DNA of 61,020 nucleotides from an uncultured Bacillota bacterium. Lineage in GTDB: Bacteria > Bacillota > Clostridia > Oscillospirales > Oscillospiraceae. Position 1 is the first letter of the stretch. Each line of letters starts with the position of its first letter. Below, piece after piece: positions 50,096 to 59,223 of this stretch. A program made the translations under genes and the position numbers. The stretch is taken from assembly GCA_947649625.1 (NCBI GenBank), contig CANSSJ010000004.1:1-61020 (forward strand). The letters run 5' to 3'. The notes below the pieces were generated by a model. It did no database searches, was not told the DNA's origin, and was given only the letters and a program-made list of their open reading frames with translations.

Positions 50096-52882
50096 ATGGA
50101 CTACAACAAGACCATCAACCTGCCCAAGACCGACTTCCCCATGCGGGCGGGGCTGCCCGCCCGTGAGCCCGACATGCTGAAACGCTGGGAGGACATGGAC
50201 CTCTACCACGAGCTGCTGAAAAAGAACGAGGGCAAGCCCCTGTACTCCCTCCACGACGGCCCTCCGTTCAGCAACGGCGCGCTCCACATGGGCCACGCCC
50301 TGAACAAGTCCATCAAGGACTTCATGACCCGCACCGCCGCCATGCGGGGGTATCTCACCCCCTACATCCCCGGCTGGGACAACCACGGGATGCCCATTGA
50401 GTCGGCCATCATCAAGCAGAACAAGCTCAACCGCAAGGCCATGTCGGTGCCCGAGTTCCGCACCGCCTGCCACGAGTTCGCCCAGCACTATGTGGACGTA
50501 CAGCGGGAGGGCTTCAAGCGCATGGGCGTCATCGGTGACTGGGAGAACCCCTACCTCACCATGTCCCCCTCCTTCGAGGCGGAGGAAGTGAAGATTTTCG
50601 GGGCCATGTACAAAAACGGCTATATCTACAAGGGCCTCAAGCCGGTGTACTGGTGCCCCCACGACGAGACCGCCCTGGCCGAGGCGGAGATCGAGTACCA
50701 GGACGACCCGGTCACCACCGTCTATGTGAAATTCCAGGTGAAGGACGACCAGGGCAAGCTGGGGCAGTACGGGGACGTGTCGAAGATGTACTTTCTCATC
50801 TGGACCACCACCATCTGGACCCTCCCCGGCAACCTGGCCATCGCCCTCCACCCCCGGGACAGCTACGTGCTGGTGAAGGCGGACAACGGCGAGATGTATA
50901 TCCTGGCCGAGGCCCTCCGGGACAAGGTGATGAAGGTGGGCGGCATCGAGAATTACGAGACCGTCGCCACCTTCACCGGCTCCGACTTCGAGTATATGTT
51001 GGCCCAGCACCCCTTCCTGGACAAGACCAGCCAGCTGTGTACCGCCGAGTACGTCACTATGGACAGCGGCACGGGCTGCGTCCACACCGCCCCCGGCTTC
51101 GGCGCGGACGACTACGAGACCTGCAAGCGGTACAAGATCGAGATGGTGGTGCCCGTGGACGACCGGGGCCGCCACACCGACTACGCCGGCAAGTACGCCG
51201 GCATGAAGACCGAGGAGTCCAACCCGGTCATCCTGGCCGACATGAAGGAGAGCGGGGCCCTGTTCGCCAGCGAGGACATCGTCCACTCCTACCCCCACTG
51301 CTGGCGGTGCAAGCACCCCATCATCTTCCGGGCCACCCCCCAGTGGTTCTGCTCGGTGGAGTCCTTCAAGGACGCGGCCATGGCCGCCTGCGAGGACGTG
51401 CGCTGGGTGCCCGGCTGGGGCATCGACCGGATGAAGTCCATGATCCAGGAGCGGGCCGACTGGTGCATCAGCCGCCAGCGCCGCTGGGGCCTGCCCATCC
51501 CGGTTTTCTACTGCGCAGACTGCGGCAAGCCCATCTGCACTGACGAGACCATCGCCGCCGTGTCCAAGCTGTTCGGCGAGAAGGGTTCCAACGCCTGGTA
51601 TGAGATGGAGGCGGCGGACATCCTGCCCAAGGATTTTGTTTGCCCCCACTGCGGCTCCAAGAGCGGCTTTACCAAGGAGGAGGACACCCTGGACGGCTGG
51701 TTCGACTCCGGCTCCACCCACTTCGCCTCCATGCAGAAGGACCAGGGCTTCTGGCCCGCCACCGTCTATATGGAGGGCCTGGACCAGTACCGCGGCTGGT
51801 TCCAGTCCTCCCTGCTTACCGCCGTGGGCGCGCTGGGCAAGGGTGCGCCCTTTAAGGAGTGCGTCACCCACGGCTGGACGGTGGACGGCGAGGGCAAGGC
51901 CATGCACAAGTCTCTAGGCAACGGCGTGGACCCCGCCGACATCTTCAAGAAGTACGGCGCGGACCTGATCCGCCTGTGGGCGGGCTCCGCCGACTACCAC
52001 GTGGACGTGCGCTGCTCCGACGCCATCTTCAAGCAGCTCAGCCAGAACTACCTGAAATTCCGCAACACCGCCCGGTACTGCCTGGGCAACTTGGACGGCT
52101 TCGACCCCAACAACTTAGTGGCCCCCCAGGACATGCTGGAGCTGGACCGCTGGGCCGTCACCAAGCTGAACGGCCTCATCGAGAAGTGCTTCGCCGCCTA
52201 TGACAACTACGAGTTCCACGTGGTGAGCCACGCCATCAACGACTTCTGCGTGGTGGAGCTGTCCTCCTTCTATCTGGACATCATCAAGGACCGGCTGTAC
52301 TGCGAGGAGAAGGACGGCACCCTCCGCCGCTCCGCCCAGACCGCCCTGTGGATGATCCTGGACACCATGACCAAGCTGTTCGCCCCCATCCTGGCCTTCA
52401 CCTGCGATGAGATCTGGCTGGCCATGCCCCACCGCGACGGCGACGATGGACGGAACGTCCTGCTCAACGAGATGAACCAGCCCTTTACGGAGTACGCTCT
52501 GGACAAGGACGCTATGGAACTGTGGGGACAGCTCATCTATCTGCGAGACAATGTCAATGCAGTGCTGGAGGGGGCCAGAAACCAAAAGCAAATCGGCAAG
52601 AGCCTGGAGGCCGCTGTCTCCGTCACCCTGCCCGAGGACTTCGCCTGGGTGGACCGCATGGACAAGGAGATGCTGGCCGACCTGTTCATCGTCTCCCAGG
52701 TGGGGACTTCCCGGAGTCAGGATGACCCTATGGGTGGACAGACGCTGAGCTTCCGTGTGTTCCCCGCTCAGGGCCAGAAGTGTGAGCGCTGCTGGAAGGT
52801 CCTGCCCACTGTGGGCTCCGACTCCAAGCACCCCACCCTCTGCCCCCGGTGCGCGAAAGTTGTGCCCGCAATCGAAATCTGA
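50096..52882 (+). CDS. ileS: Isoleucyl-tRNA synthetase
   Basis: The protein has 928 residues. The HIGH motif is HMGH (SNGALHMGHALN, about residue 64). The KMSKS motif is replaced by AMHKS (GKAMHKSLGN, about 600). The editing domain (about 200-395), anticodon-binding domain and C-terminal zinc site (CERCW, CPRCAK) are present. AGGAGG precedes the ATG. It is the target of the isoleucine T-box 1 kb upstream, with two small genes and a repeat in between. Confidence 0.96.
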   Translation: MDYNKTINLPKTDFPMRAGLPAREPDMLKRWEDMDLYHELLKKNEGKPLYSLHDGPPFSNGALHMGHALNKSIKDFMTRTAAMRGYLTPYIPGWDNHGMPIESAIIKQNKLNRKAMSVPEFRTACHEFAQHYVDVQREGFKRMGVIGDWENPYLTMSPSFEAEEVKIFGAMYKNGYIYKGLKPVYWCPHDETALAEAEIEYQDDPVTTVYVKFQVKDDQGKLGQYGDVSKMYFLIWTTTIWTLPGNLAIALHPRDSYVLVKADNGEMYILAEALRDKVMKVGGIENYETVATFTGSDFEYMLAQHPFLDKTSQLCTAEYVTMDSGTGCVHTAPGFGADDYETCKRYKIEMVVPVDDRGRHTDYAGKYAGMKTEESNPVILADMKESGALFASEDIVHSYPHCWRCKHPIIFRATPQWFCSVESFKDAAMAACEDVRWVPGWGIDRMKSMIQERADWCISRQRRWGLPIPVFYCADCGKPICTDETIAAVSKLFGEKGSNAWYEMEAADILPKDFVCPHCGSKSGFTKEEDTLDGWFDSGSTHFASMQKDQGFWPATVYMEGLDQYRGWFQSSLLTAVGALGKGAPFKECVTHGWTVDGEGKAMHKSLGNGVDPADIFKKYGADLIRLWAGSADYHVDVRCSDAIFKQLSQNYLKFRNTARYCLGNLDGFDPNNLVAPQDMLELDRWAVTKLNGLIEKCFAAYDNYEFHVVSHAINDFCVVELSSFYLDIIKDRLYCEEKDGTLRRSAQTALWMILDTMTKLFAPILAFTCDEIWLAMPHRDGDDGRNVLLNEMNQPFTEYALDKDAMELWGQLIYLRDNVNAVLEGARNQKQIGKSLEAAVSVTLPEDFAWVDRMDKEMLADLFIVSQVGTSRSQDDPMGGQTLSFRVFPAQGQKCERCWKVLPTVGSDSKHPTLCPRCAKVVPAIEI

Positions 52883-52888
52883 CCATGA

Positions 52889-52917
52889 AAAATCCGGCCC
52901 ATCGGGCCGGATTTTTT
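52889..52917. terminator. Intrinsic terminator after ileS
   Basis: AAATCCGGCCC pairs with GGGCCGGATTT around a 3-nt loop, followed by TTT. It overlaps the end of the convergent RHH gene. Confidence 0.9.
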
Positions 52918-53074
52918 ACGCTTTCTTTCCGTTTCCTTTGGATTCCAGGTATGCCTCCATTACTTCCACAACCAAGGTGGAGACGCTTTTCATCTCGCTC
53001 TTGGCCTGGGCGGTCAGTCGAGTTTTCAAATCTTTTGTCAAACGGATTCCCAATTGGGCGTCAATTTTCGGCAT
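52916..53074 (-). CDS. Ribbon-helix-helix small DNA-binding protein
   Basis: The product has 52 residues, starting MPKIDAQLGIRLTKDLKTRL, with an RHH strand and helices. The ATG at 53074 has GGGAGTGAG upstream. It resembles its neighbour at 53126-53281 in length and in the run of KxRL-AQA-E residues, so the two are probably duplicates. It is shorter than most gene-calling limits. Confidence 0.65.
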   Translation of the reverse strand: MPKIDAQLGIRLTKDLKTRLTAQAKSEMKSVSTLVVEVMEAYLESKGNGKKA

Positions 53075-53095
53075 GGTTCTCACTCCCTTTCGTCT

Positions 53096-53124
53096 ATTAT
53101 AATGCCGAAACGCCCGTTTGTCTA
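53096..53124 (-). promoter_or_regulatory. Promoter of the RHH gene at 52916-53074
   Basis: On the minus strand, TAGACA and a perfect TATAAT are separated by 17 bp, squeezed between the two RHH genes. Confidence 0.65.
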
Positions 53125-53125
53125 T

Positions 53126-53281
53126 TTATTCCGCTTCTTTTTCCTGTTTGTCCAGATATTCTTCCATTACTTTGCGGATCATGTTGGCAACAGGGCGGCG
53201 CTCCTTCTCTGCTTGGGCCTCCAGCCGCGCCTTGAGCTCGTTCGTGACACGGATTGCAACCTGTGTTTCAGTCTTTGCCAT
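53126..53281 (-). CDS. Ribbon-helix-helix small DNA-binding protein (Arc/TraY-like)
   Basis: The product has 51 residues. ETQVAIRVTNELKARLEAQAE then PVANMIRKVMEEYL is a textbook RHH. The ATG at 53281 has AAAGGGGTG upstream. Its promoter (53309-53337) shares -35 bases with a divergent promoter, so binding there could control both directions. Confidence 0.7.
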   Translation of the reverse strand: MAKTETQVAIRVTNELKARLEAQAEKERRPVANMIRKVMEEYLDKQEKEAE

Positions 53282-53308
53282 ATAATGCACCCCTTTGAAT
53301 AACATAAT

Positions 53309-53360
53309 ATAACAAAGGTATGTTGTGCTGTTGACAAACTGTATATAACTTTGGTATTCT
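53309..53360. promoter_or_regulatory. Overlapping divergent promoters
   Basis: On the plus strand, TTGACA (53331-53336) and TATTCT (53355-53360) have an 18-bp spacer. On the minus strand, TTGTCA (53332-53337) and TGTTAT (53309-53314) have a 17-bp spacer. The two -35 boxes occupy the same bases, so the promoters compete. Confidence 0.6.
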
Positions 53361-53405
53361 AAGATATCCAAGTTATGATAGAAAAATAAAAAGGAGGAGA
53401 TTCTC

Positions 53406-53570
53406 ATGGAAAACAAAGAAAGCAAACTTACCACGGAACAGTACCACACTCTGTACCTGCGGGCCTTCTCCCGTCTGGAGGACATCGCCCGCCAGACAGA
53501 ACGGGCCATGCGGGAGCTGGAAGAGCTCCAGCTGAGCATGGGCGACCCGCCCGACTTGGAGCGAACATAA
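53406..53570 (+). CDS. Small helical protein of unknown function
   Basis: The product has 54 residues, starting MENKESKLTTEQY. It has a single long helix (LYLRAFSRLEDIARQTERAM, then ELEELQLSMG). AAGGAGG lies 8 bases before the ATG. It is divergent from an RHH gene, which may control it. I know similar short proteins as conserved hypotheticals of gut Clostridia. Confidence 0.55.
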   Translation: MENKESKLTTEQYHTLYLRAFSRLEDIARQTERAMRELEELQLSMGDPPDLERT

Positions 53571-53598
53571 AATTTTTCTTAAAACCTGGGATTTTCCC

Positions 53599-53627
53599 TT
53601 TACATCAGGAAAAAACTATGATATATT
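53599..53627 (+). promoter_or_regulatory. Promoter of rpsO
   Basis: TTTACA and TATATT are separated by 17 bp, about 130 bases before the rpsO start. Confidence 0.6.
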
Positions 53628-53669
53628 ATCCGGGCACGATATGTATGTGCGCCGTCCGCCGCTTGGTTT

Positions 53670-53718
53670 CGGGATATGGCCCGCGCGGGTGCGCGGGGAC
53701 ACACCCGCCCGATACCCG
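53670..53718 (+). promoter_or_regulatory. Structured rpsO leader
   Basis: GCGGGTG pairs with CACCCGC (53685-53691 with 53702-53708), and CGGG/TAT pair with ATA/CCCG outside it. S15 autoregulates through its leader in several bacteria, with differing structures; this is a candidate. Confidence 0.4.
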
Positions 53719-53755
53719 GCCCCTGGACAGAACATTTTGAAAGGTGGAATTTCCC

Positions 53756-54022
53756 ATGATCCGCAAGGACGAAAAGACGGCCGTGATCGAGGCCAACCGC
53801 ACCCACGAGACCGACACCGGCTCCCCCGAGGTGCAGATCGCCATTCTCACCGCCCGCATCAACGAGCTGACCGAGCATCTGAAGGTGCATATCCACGACA
53901 ACCACAGCCGCCGCGGCCTGTACAAGATGATCGGTAAGCGCCGCAAGCTGCTGGACTACCTGGCGAAGAAGGACATCGAGCGCTACCGCGCCATCATCGC
54001 CAAGCTGGGCATCCGTAAGTAA
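53756..54022 (+). CDS. rpsO: 30S ribosomal protein S15
   Basis: The product has 88 residues, the normal length. The block [18 protein letters not shown] and [20 protein letters not shown] are hallmark S15 sequence. S15 binds 16S rRNA early in assembly. I chose ATG 53756 because AAAGGTGG lies upstream and an in-frame GTG at 53744 would add four extra residues. It precedes pnp, the usual order, but a structured element lies between. Confidence 0.97.
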   Translation: MIRKDEKTAVIEANRTHETDTGSPEVQIAILTARINELTEHLKVHIHDNHSRRGLYKMIGKRRKLLDYLAKKDIERYRAIIAKLGIRK

Positions 54023-54025
54023 GAA

Positions 54026-54154
54026 GCGCAGCGTCCGAGCCGTCGTGAGCAGCGACCCTGGACTGAAGCGAGGGATACAAACCAGGAAACGCGGAGCGTT
54101 TCTGTTTGTGTCCCGAGACGGAGGGAAGGGGAGCGTTGCGAACAGGCGAGGCGT
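54026..54154 (+). ncRNA. Repeated structured RNA element, copy B (rpsO-pnp gap)
   Basis: This is the second copy of the element at 75-197. The closing stem pairs 54026-54029 with 54151-54154. A hairpin pairs 54042-54046 with 54052-54056 and has the same GAGCA loop. A stem pairs 54057-54061 with 54082-54086 and encloses a 20-nt loop of the same length containing AGCGAGG. A hairpin pairs 54088-54092 with 54096-54100. The linker CCGAGACGGAGGGAA is identical (54113-54127). A last hairpin has the loop GCGAACA. Stem sequences mostly differ from copy A but still pair. After it, a 10-bp hairpin (CATAGGGCGG) lies at 54169-54201; the rest up to pnp shows nothing. Confidence 0.6.
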
Positions 54155-54334
54155 AACCACGATTGCCGCATAGGGCGGGCGTTTTCGCGCTCCGCCCTAT
54201 GTTCGCATATACCCCCGGCGGCTTTTCGGTCCATTTAGCAGTTGAACCTGGGCTTGGAAAACATTCCAAACCCGTATTCAAGTGCTAAAGGGCAGGAAGA
54301 TGCTCCGGGGAAACCAATGAAAAGGAGAATCCAC

Positions 54335-56485
54335 ATGTCAACGATTATCAAGCACAAGCAGTTCCCCAAGTTCAAGAGCTGGACCATGGATCTGTGCGGC
54401 CGTCCCCTCACCATCGAGGTGGGCAAGGTGGCCGAACTGGCCTCCGCCTCCGCCCTGGTGAAGTACGGCGAGACCACCGTGATGGTGGCCGCCACCGTCT
54501 CCCCCCGCCCCCGGGACGGCATCGACTTCTTCCCCCTGTCCGTGGAGTTTGAGGAGAAGCTGTACGCCGTGGGCCGCATCCCCGGCTCCTTCATGCGCCG
54601 CGAGGGCCGGCCCTCCCTGCCCGCCGTGCTGGCCAGCCGCCTCATCGACCGGCCCATGCGCCCCCTGTTCCCCTACGACTTCCGCAACGACGTGTGCATC
54701 CAGTGCACCGTCATGAGCGTGGACTACGACTGCTCCCCCGAGGTGGCCGCCATGATCGGCGCCTCCGCCTGCGTGAGCTACTCCGAGATCCCCTTCGCCG
54801 GCCCCATCGGCTGCCTGGAGGTGGGCTTCTGCGACGGCCAGATCGTCCTCAACCCCAACCAGGAGCAGCGCAAGACCAGCCGGATGGACGTGACCGTGGC
54901 CGCCACCCGGGAGAAGGTGGTCATGATCGAGGCCGGGGCCGACGAGATTCCCGACGAGATCATGTATGCCGGTATCGTCAAGGCCCACGAGGAGATCAGG
55001 AAGCAGATCGACCTGATCGACCAGATTGTCCGGGAGATCGGCAAGCCTAAGATGGAGTACGACCACGCCCAGTTCAACCAGGAGCTCTTTGACGATATCG
55101 TGGCCAACTTCATGGACGAGGCCAAGGCCGCTATGGACACCGACGACAAGACCGTCCGGGAGAAGCGCTGGAACGAGATGATCGAGCACTGGCACGAGAA
55201 GTATCTGGAGCAGTACCCCGACATGGACCAGTACCTGGAGGAGTTCACCTACAAGTTCCAGAAGAAGATCGTCAAGGCCTGGCTGCTGGAGGGTCACCGG
55301 GTAGATGGCCGGGCTCAGAACGAGATCCGCCCCCTGGCCGCCGAGGTGGGGGTCCTGCCCCGGGTCCACGGCTCCGGCCTGTTCACCCGCGGCCAGACCC
55401 AGGTGCTCTCCGTGTGTACCCTGAACACCCTCTCCGCCGCCCAGAAGCTGGACACCATCTGGGAGGAGACCGAGAAGCGGTATATGCACCACTACAACTT
55501 CCCCCCCTACTCCGTGGGCGAGGCCCGGGCTCCCCGGTCCACCAACCGCCGGGAGTACGGCCACGGCTTCCTGGCCGAGCGGGCCCTGGCCCCGGTGCTC
55601 CCCTCTGAGGAGGAGTTCCCCTACGCCATCCGCGTAGTCTCTGAGGTGCTGTCCTCCAACGGCTCCACCTCCCAGGGCTCCATCTGCGGCTCCACCCTGG
55701 CCCTGATGGACGCCGGCGTGCCCATCAAGGCCCCGGTGGCCGGCATCTCCTGCGGCCTGATTCAGGACGATAACGGCGGCTTTACCACCTTCATCGACAT
55801 CCAGGGCGTGGAGGACTTCCACGGTGAGATGGACTTCAAGGTGGCGGGCACCAAGGCCGGCATTACCGCCATCCAGATGGACCTGAAGAATGACGGCCTG
55901 ACCCATGAGATCATCAAAGAGGCCCTGGATATCACCCGCGACGCCCGGTTCGCCATCCTGGATGAGGTCATGCTGCCCTGTATCTCTGCCCCCCGGGCCG
56001 AGGTGAGCAAGTGGGCCCCCAAGATGATTACCATGAAGATCGACCCCGACAAGATCCGTGAGGTCATCGGTAAGGGCGGCTCCGTCATCCAGAAGATCAC
56101 CGCCGAGTCGGGCGCCCAGATCGACATCGAGGACGACGGCACCATCCACATCGCCTCCCCCGACGCCGCCTCCTGCGACGCCGCCAAGAAGATGATCGAG
56201 ACCATCGTGTTCGTCCCCCAGGTGGGCGAGCTGTACTACGGCAAGGTGGTGCGCATCCTCCAGTTCGGCGCCTTCGTGGAGCTGGCCCCCGGCAAGGACG
56301 GCATGGTCCACATCTCCAAGCTGGCCGAGCGCCGGGTGGAGAAGGTGGAGGACGTGGTCAATATCGGCGACATGATCTGGGTGAAGGTCACCGAGATCGA
56401 CGAAAAGGGCCGGGTCAACCTGTCCTACAAGGACGCCCTCCGGGAGATCAAGGCCCGGAAAGAGGCCGGAGAGCCCATCAAATAA
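54335..56485 (+). CDS. pnp: Polyribonucleotide nucleotidyltransferase (PNPase)
   Basis: PNPase degrades RNA from the 3' end using phosphate. The 716-residue protein has two RNase PH-like domains (about 10-230 and 320-545), a KH domain (IGKGGSVIQKITAESG, about 570) and an S1 domain (about 630-700). AAAGGAG precedes ATG 54335; upstream in-frame codons are not PNPase-like. In many bacteria pnp is cotranscribed with rpsO and autoregulated in the spacer, which here carries the structured element. Confidence 0.97.
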   Translation: MSTIIKHKQFPKFKSWTMDLCGRPLTIEVGKVAELASASALVKYGETTVMVAATVSPRPRDGIDFFPLSVEFEEKLYAVGRIPGSFMRREGRPSLPAVLASRLIDRPMRPLFPYDFRNDVCIQCTVMSVDYDCSPEVAAMIGASACVSYSEIPFAGPIGCLEVGFCDGQIVLNPNQEQRKTSRMDVTVAATREKVVMIEAGADEIPDEIMYAGIVKAHEEIRKQIDLIDQIVREIGKPKMEYDHAQFNQELFDDIVANFMDEAKAAMDTDDKTVREKRWNEMIEHWHEKYLEQYPDMDQYLEEFTYKFQKKIVKAWLLEGHRVDGRAQNEIRPLAAEVGVLPRVHGSGLFTRGQTQVLSVCTLNTLSAAQKLDTIWEETEKRYMHHYNFPPYSVGEARAPRSTNRREYGHGFLAERALAPVLPSEEEFPYAIRVVSEVLSSNGSTSQGSICGSTLALMDAGVPIKAPVAGISCGLIQDDNGGFTTFIDIQGVEDFHGEMDFKVAGTKAGITAIQMDLKNDGLTHEIIKEALDITRDARFAILDEVMLPCISAPRAEVSKWAPKMITMKIDPDKIREVIGKGGSVIQKITAESGAQIDIEDDGTIHIASPDAASCDAAKKMIETIVFVPQVGELYYGKVVRILQFGAFVELAPGKDGMVHISKLAERRVEKVEDVVNIGDMIWVKVTEIDEKGRVNLSYKDALREIKARKEAGEPIK

Positions 56486-56495
56486 GTGGTTTTTA

Positions 56496-56524
56496 AGCGG
56501 GACGGTTCGCCGTCCCGCTCTTTT
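56496..56524 (+). terminator. Intrinsic terminator after pnp
   Basis: AGCGGGACGG pairs with CCGTCCCGCT around TTCG and is followed by CTTTT. Confidence 0.9.
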
Positions 56525-56741
56525 ATTGGAACAACTCATAAATTTGGCACCCAAAGACCTTTGCCAGAGCAAGGGCGTGGCCCACGTCCATCTCTGGCGG
56601 AAGGATGTTCCGCTCCAGGGATTCCAGCATCTCCAGCGGCACGCCGCTGCGCCGGGACAGCTCTAAAAGCGACAGCCCTGCTGTATCCCGCCGCTGGTGT
56701 ATATTTTGGCAAAAAATGTGGACATCGTTTTGAACACTCAT
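56523..56741 (-). CDS. XRE-family helix-turn-helix protein
   Basis: The product has 72 residues. IHQRRDTAGLSLLELSRRSGVPLEMLESLER is an HTH with a slightly unusual turn. I start at the ATG at 56741, after GGAGGTAACAAC. It is divergent from another XRE gene across two near-identical operators, a switch-like arrangement. Confidence 0.7.
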   Translation of the reverse strand: MSVQNDVHIFCQNIHQRRDTAGLSLLELSRRSGVPLEMLESLERNILPPEMDVGHALALAKVFGCQIYELFQ

Positions 56742-56767
56742 GTTGTTACCTCCTATCAATGCCATTA

Positions 56768-56810
56768 TAGAACCTATAAGTTCTAAAGTCAATAGTACCT
56801 ATAGGAACTA
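56768..56810. promoter_or_regulatory. Tandem palindromic operators between divergent XRE genes
   Basis: Two 18-bp near-palindromes (56768-56785 and 56793-56810; consensus TAGnACCTATAnGnnCTA) lie 25 bp apart, start to start. On the minus strand, TTGACT and TATAAT with 17-bp spacing bracket the first one. Confidence 0.7.
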
Positions 56811-56840
56811 TGATAGACTTTTGATTAGGAGGAAAAGTCT

Positions 56841-57062
56841 ATGGAATACTATGAGCGTTTAAGACAGGCACGAGAAGATGCAGACCTAACGCAGACTCAA
56901 GCTGCTGAATTGCTTCAAATGACCCAGAGCTATTACAGCCGTATGGAGTTGGGCAAAAAACCTTTTCGGGTTGACCAAATAGCAAAATTGTGCGAATATT
57001 ACCATATATCTGCGGATTATATTTTGGGATTGCCGAAAGGTATGAAATGGCCGCGAGACTAA
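56841..57062 (+). CDS. XRE-family helix-turn-helix protein
   Basis: The product has 73 residues and is an HTH almost end to end (LRQAREDADLTQTQAAELLQ, YYSRMELGKKPF). AGGAGG precedes ATG 56841. It is more AT-rich than most genes here. It lies next to a mobile element and could belong to its cargo or to the host. Confidence 0.8.
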   Translation: MEYYERLRQAREDADLTQTQAAELLQMTQSYYSRMELGKKPFRVDQIAKLCEYYHISADYILGLPKGMKWPRD

Positions 57063-57088
57063 TTAAGAAAGCAAAGCAAACATGCAAT

Positions 57089-57137
57089 TCCCCGCCCTTG
57101 GGGCAACTCCCGTAAGGAAGTTGCCCCAAGAACGGGG
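57089..57137 (+). terminator. Strong hairpin near the end of the mobile element
   Basis: CTTGGGGCAACT pairs with AGTTGCCCCAAG, with CCCCG/CGGGG outside it. It can end the XRE transcript. The 57063-57181 gap is where the left end of the mobile element should lie; I cannot fix the exact junction. Confidence 0.6.
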
Positions 57138-57181
57138 GGCAGTAAAAAGCGAGTTATCTATTTGGGACGGCGTAGCTTCGG

Positions 57182-58915
<1,734 letters not shown>

Positions 58916-58917
58916 TT

Positions 58918-58946
58918 ATCATACCACACCCGGCGCAAAACTTCAA
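58918..58946 (-). promoter_or_regulatory. Promoter of the recombinase gene
   Basis: On the minus strand, TTGAAG and TATGAT are separated by 17 bp. Confidence 0.6.
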
Positions 58947-58950
58947 CACT

Positions 58951-59223
58951 TTACAGTGCGATATTTTGGTTGAGAATGCGGCTGACCTTTCCTTCTGCGG
59001 TTTCGGCGGCGTCCTTGTTAAAATAAGCGTTGACGGTATAGATTGTCCCGTCAATCTCCCGCTCAAAGCTGATGGGGTGGGGGTATTGGTGCTTTTTCAG
59101 CCAGTCCAGCCGGTCAGCGTGGGACAGTCCGGCGAGAAAAACTGCCGTTTCATCAACCTTTTTCATCGCTTCATCATATATTTCTGCTTCTCTCTCGGTC
59201 AATTCAAGTATTATCGTGTCCAC
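58951..59223 (-). CDS. TnpW-like transposon protein
   Basis: The protein has 90 residues and matches small TnpW proteins of Tn4451-like elements (start LELTEREAEIYDEA, then HQYPHPISFEREIDGTIYTVN). Its role is unclear; it may assist excision. The start is GTG 59223, which lies inside the end of the relaxase gene (13-base overlap). Confidence 0.7.
   Translation of the reverse strand: MDTIILELTEREAEIYDEAMKKVDETAVFLAGLSHADRLDWLKKHQYPHPISFEREIDGTIYTVNAYFNKDAAETAEGKVSRILNQNIAL

Noticed and set aside
54338-56572. Minus-strand open frame of 744 codons opposite pnp
   Set aside because: Same cause: GC-rich codon bias of pnp leaves the opposite frame open. The sequence is low-complexity (G, L, V, H) without motifs.
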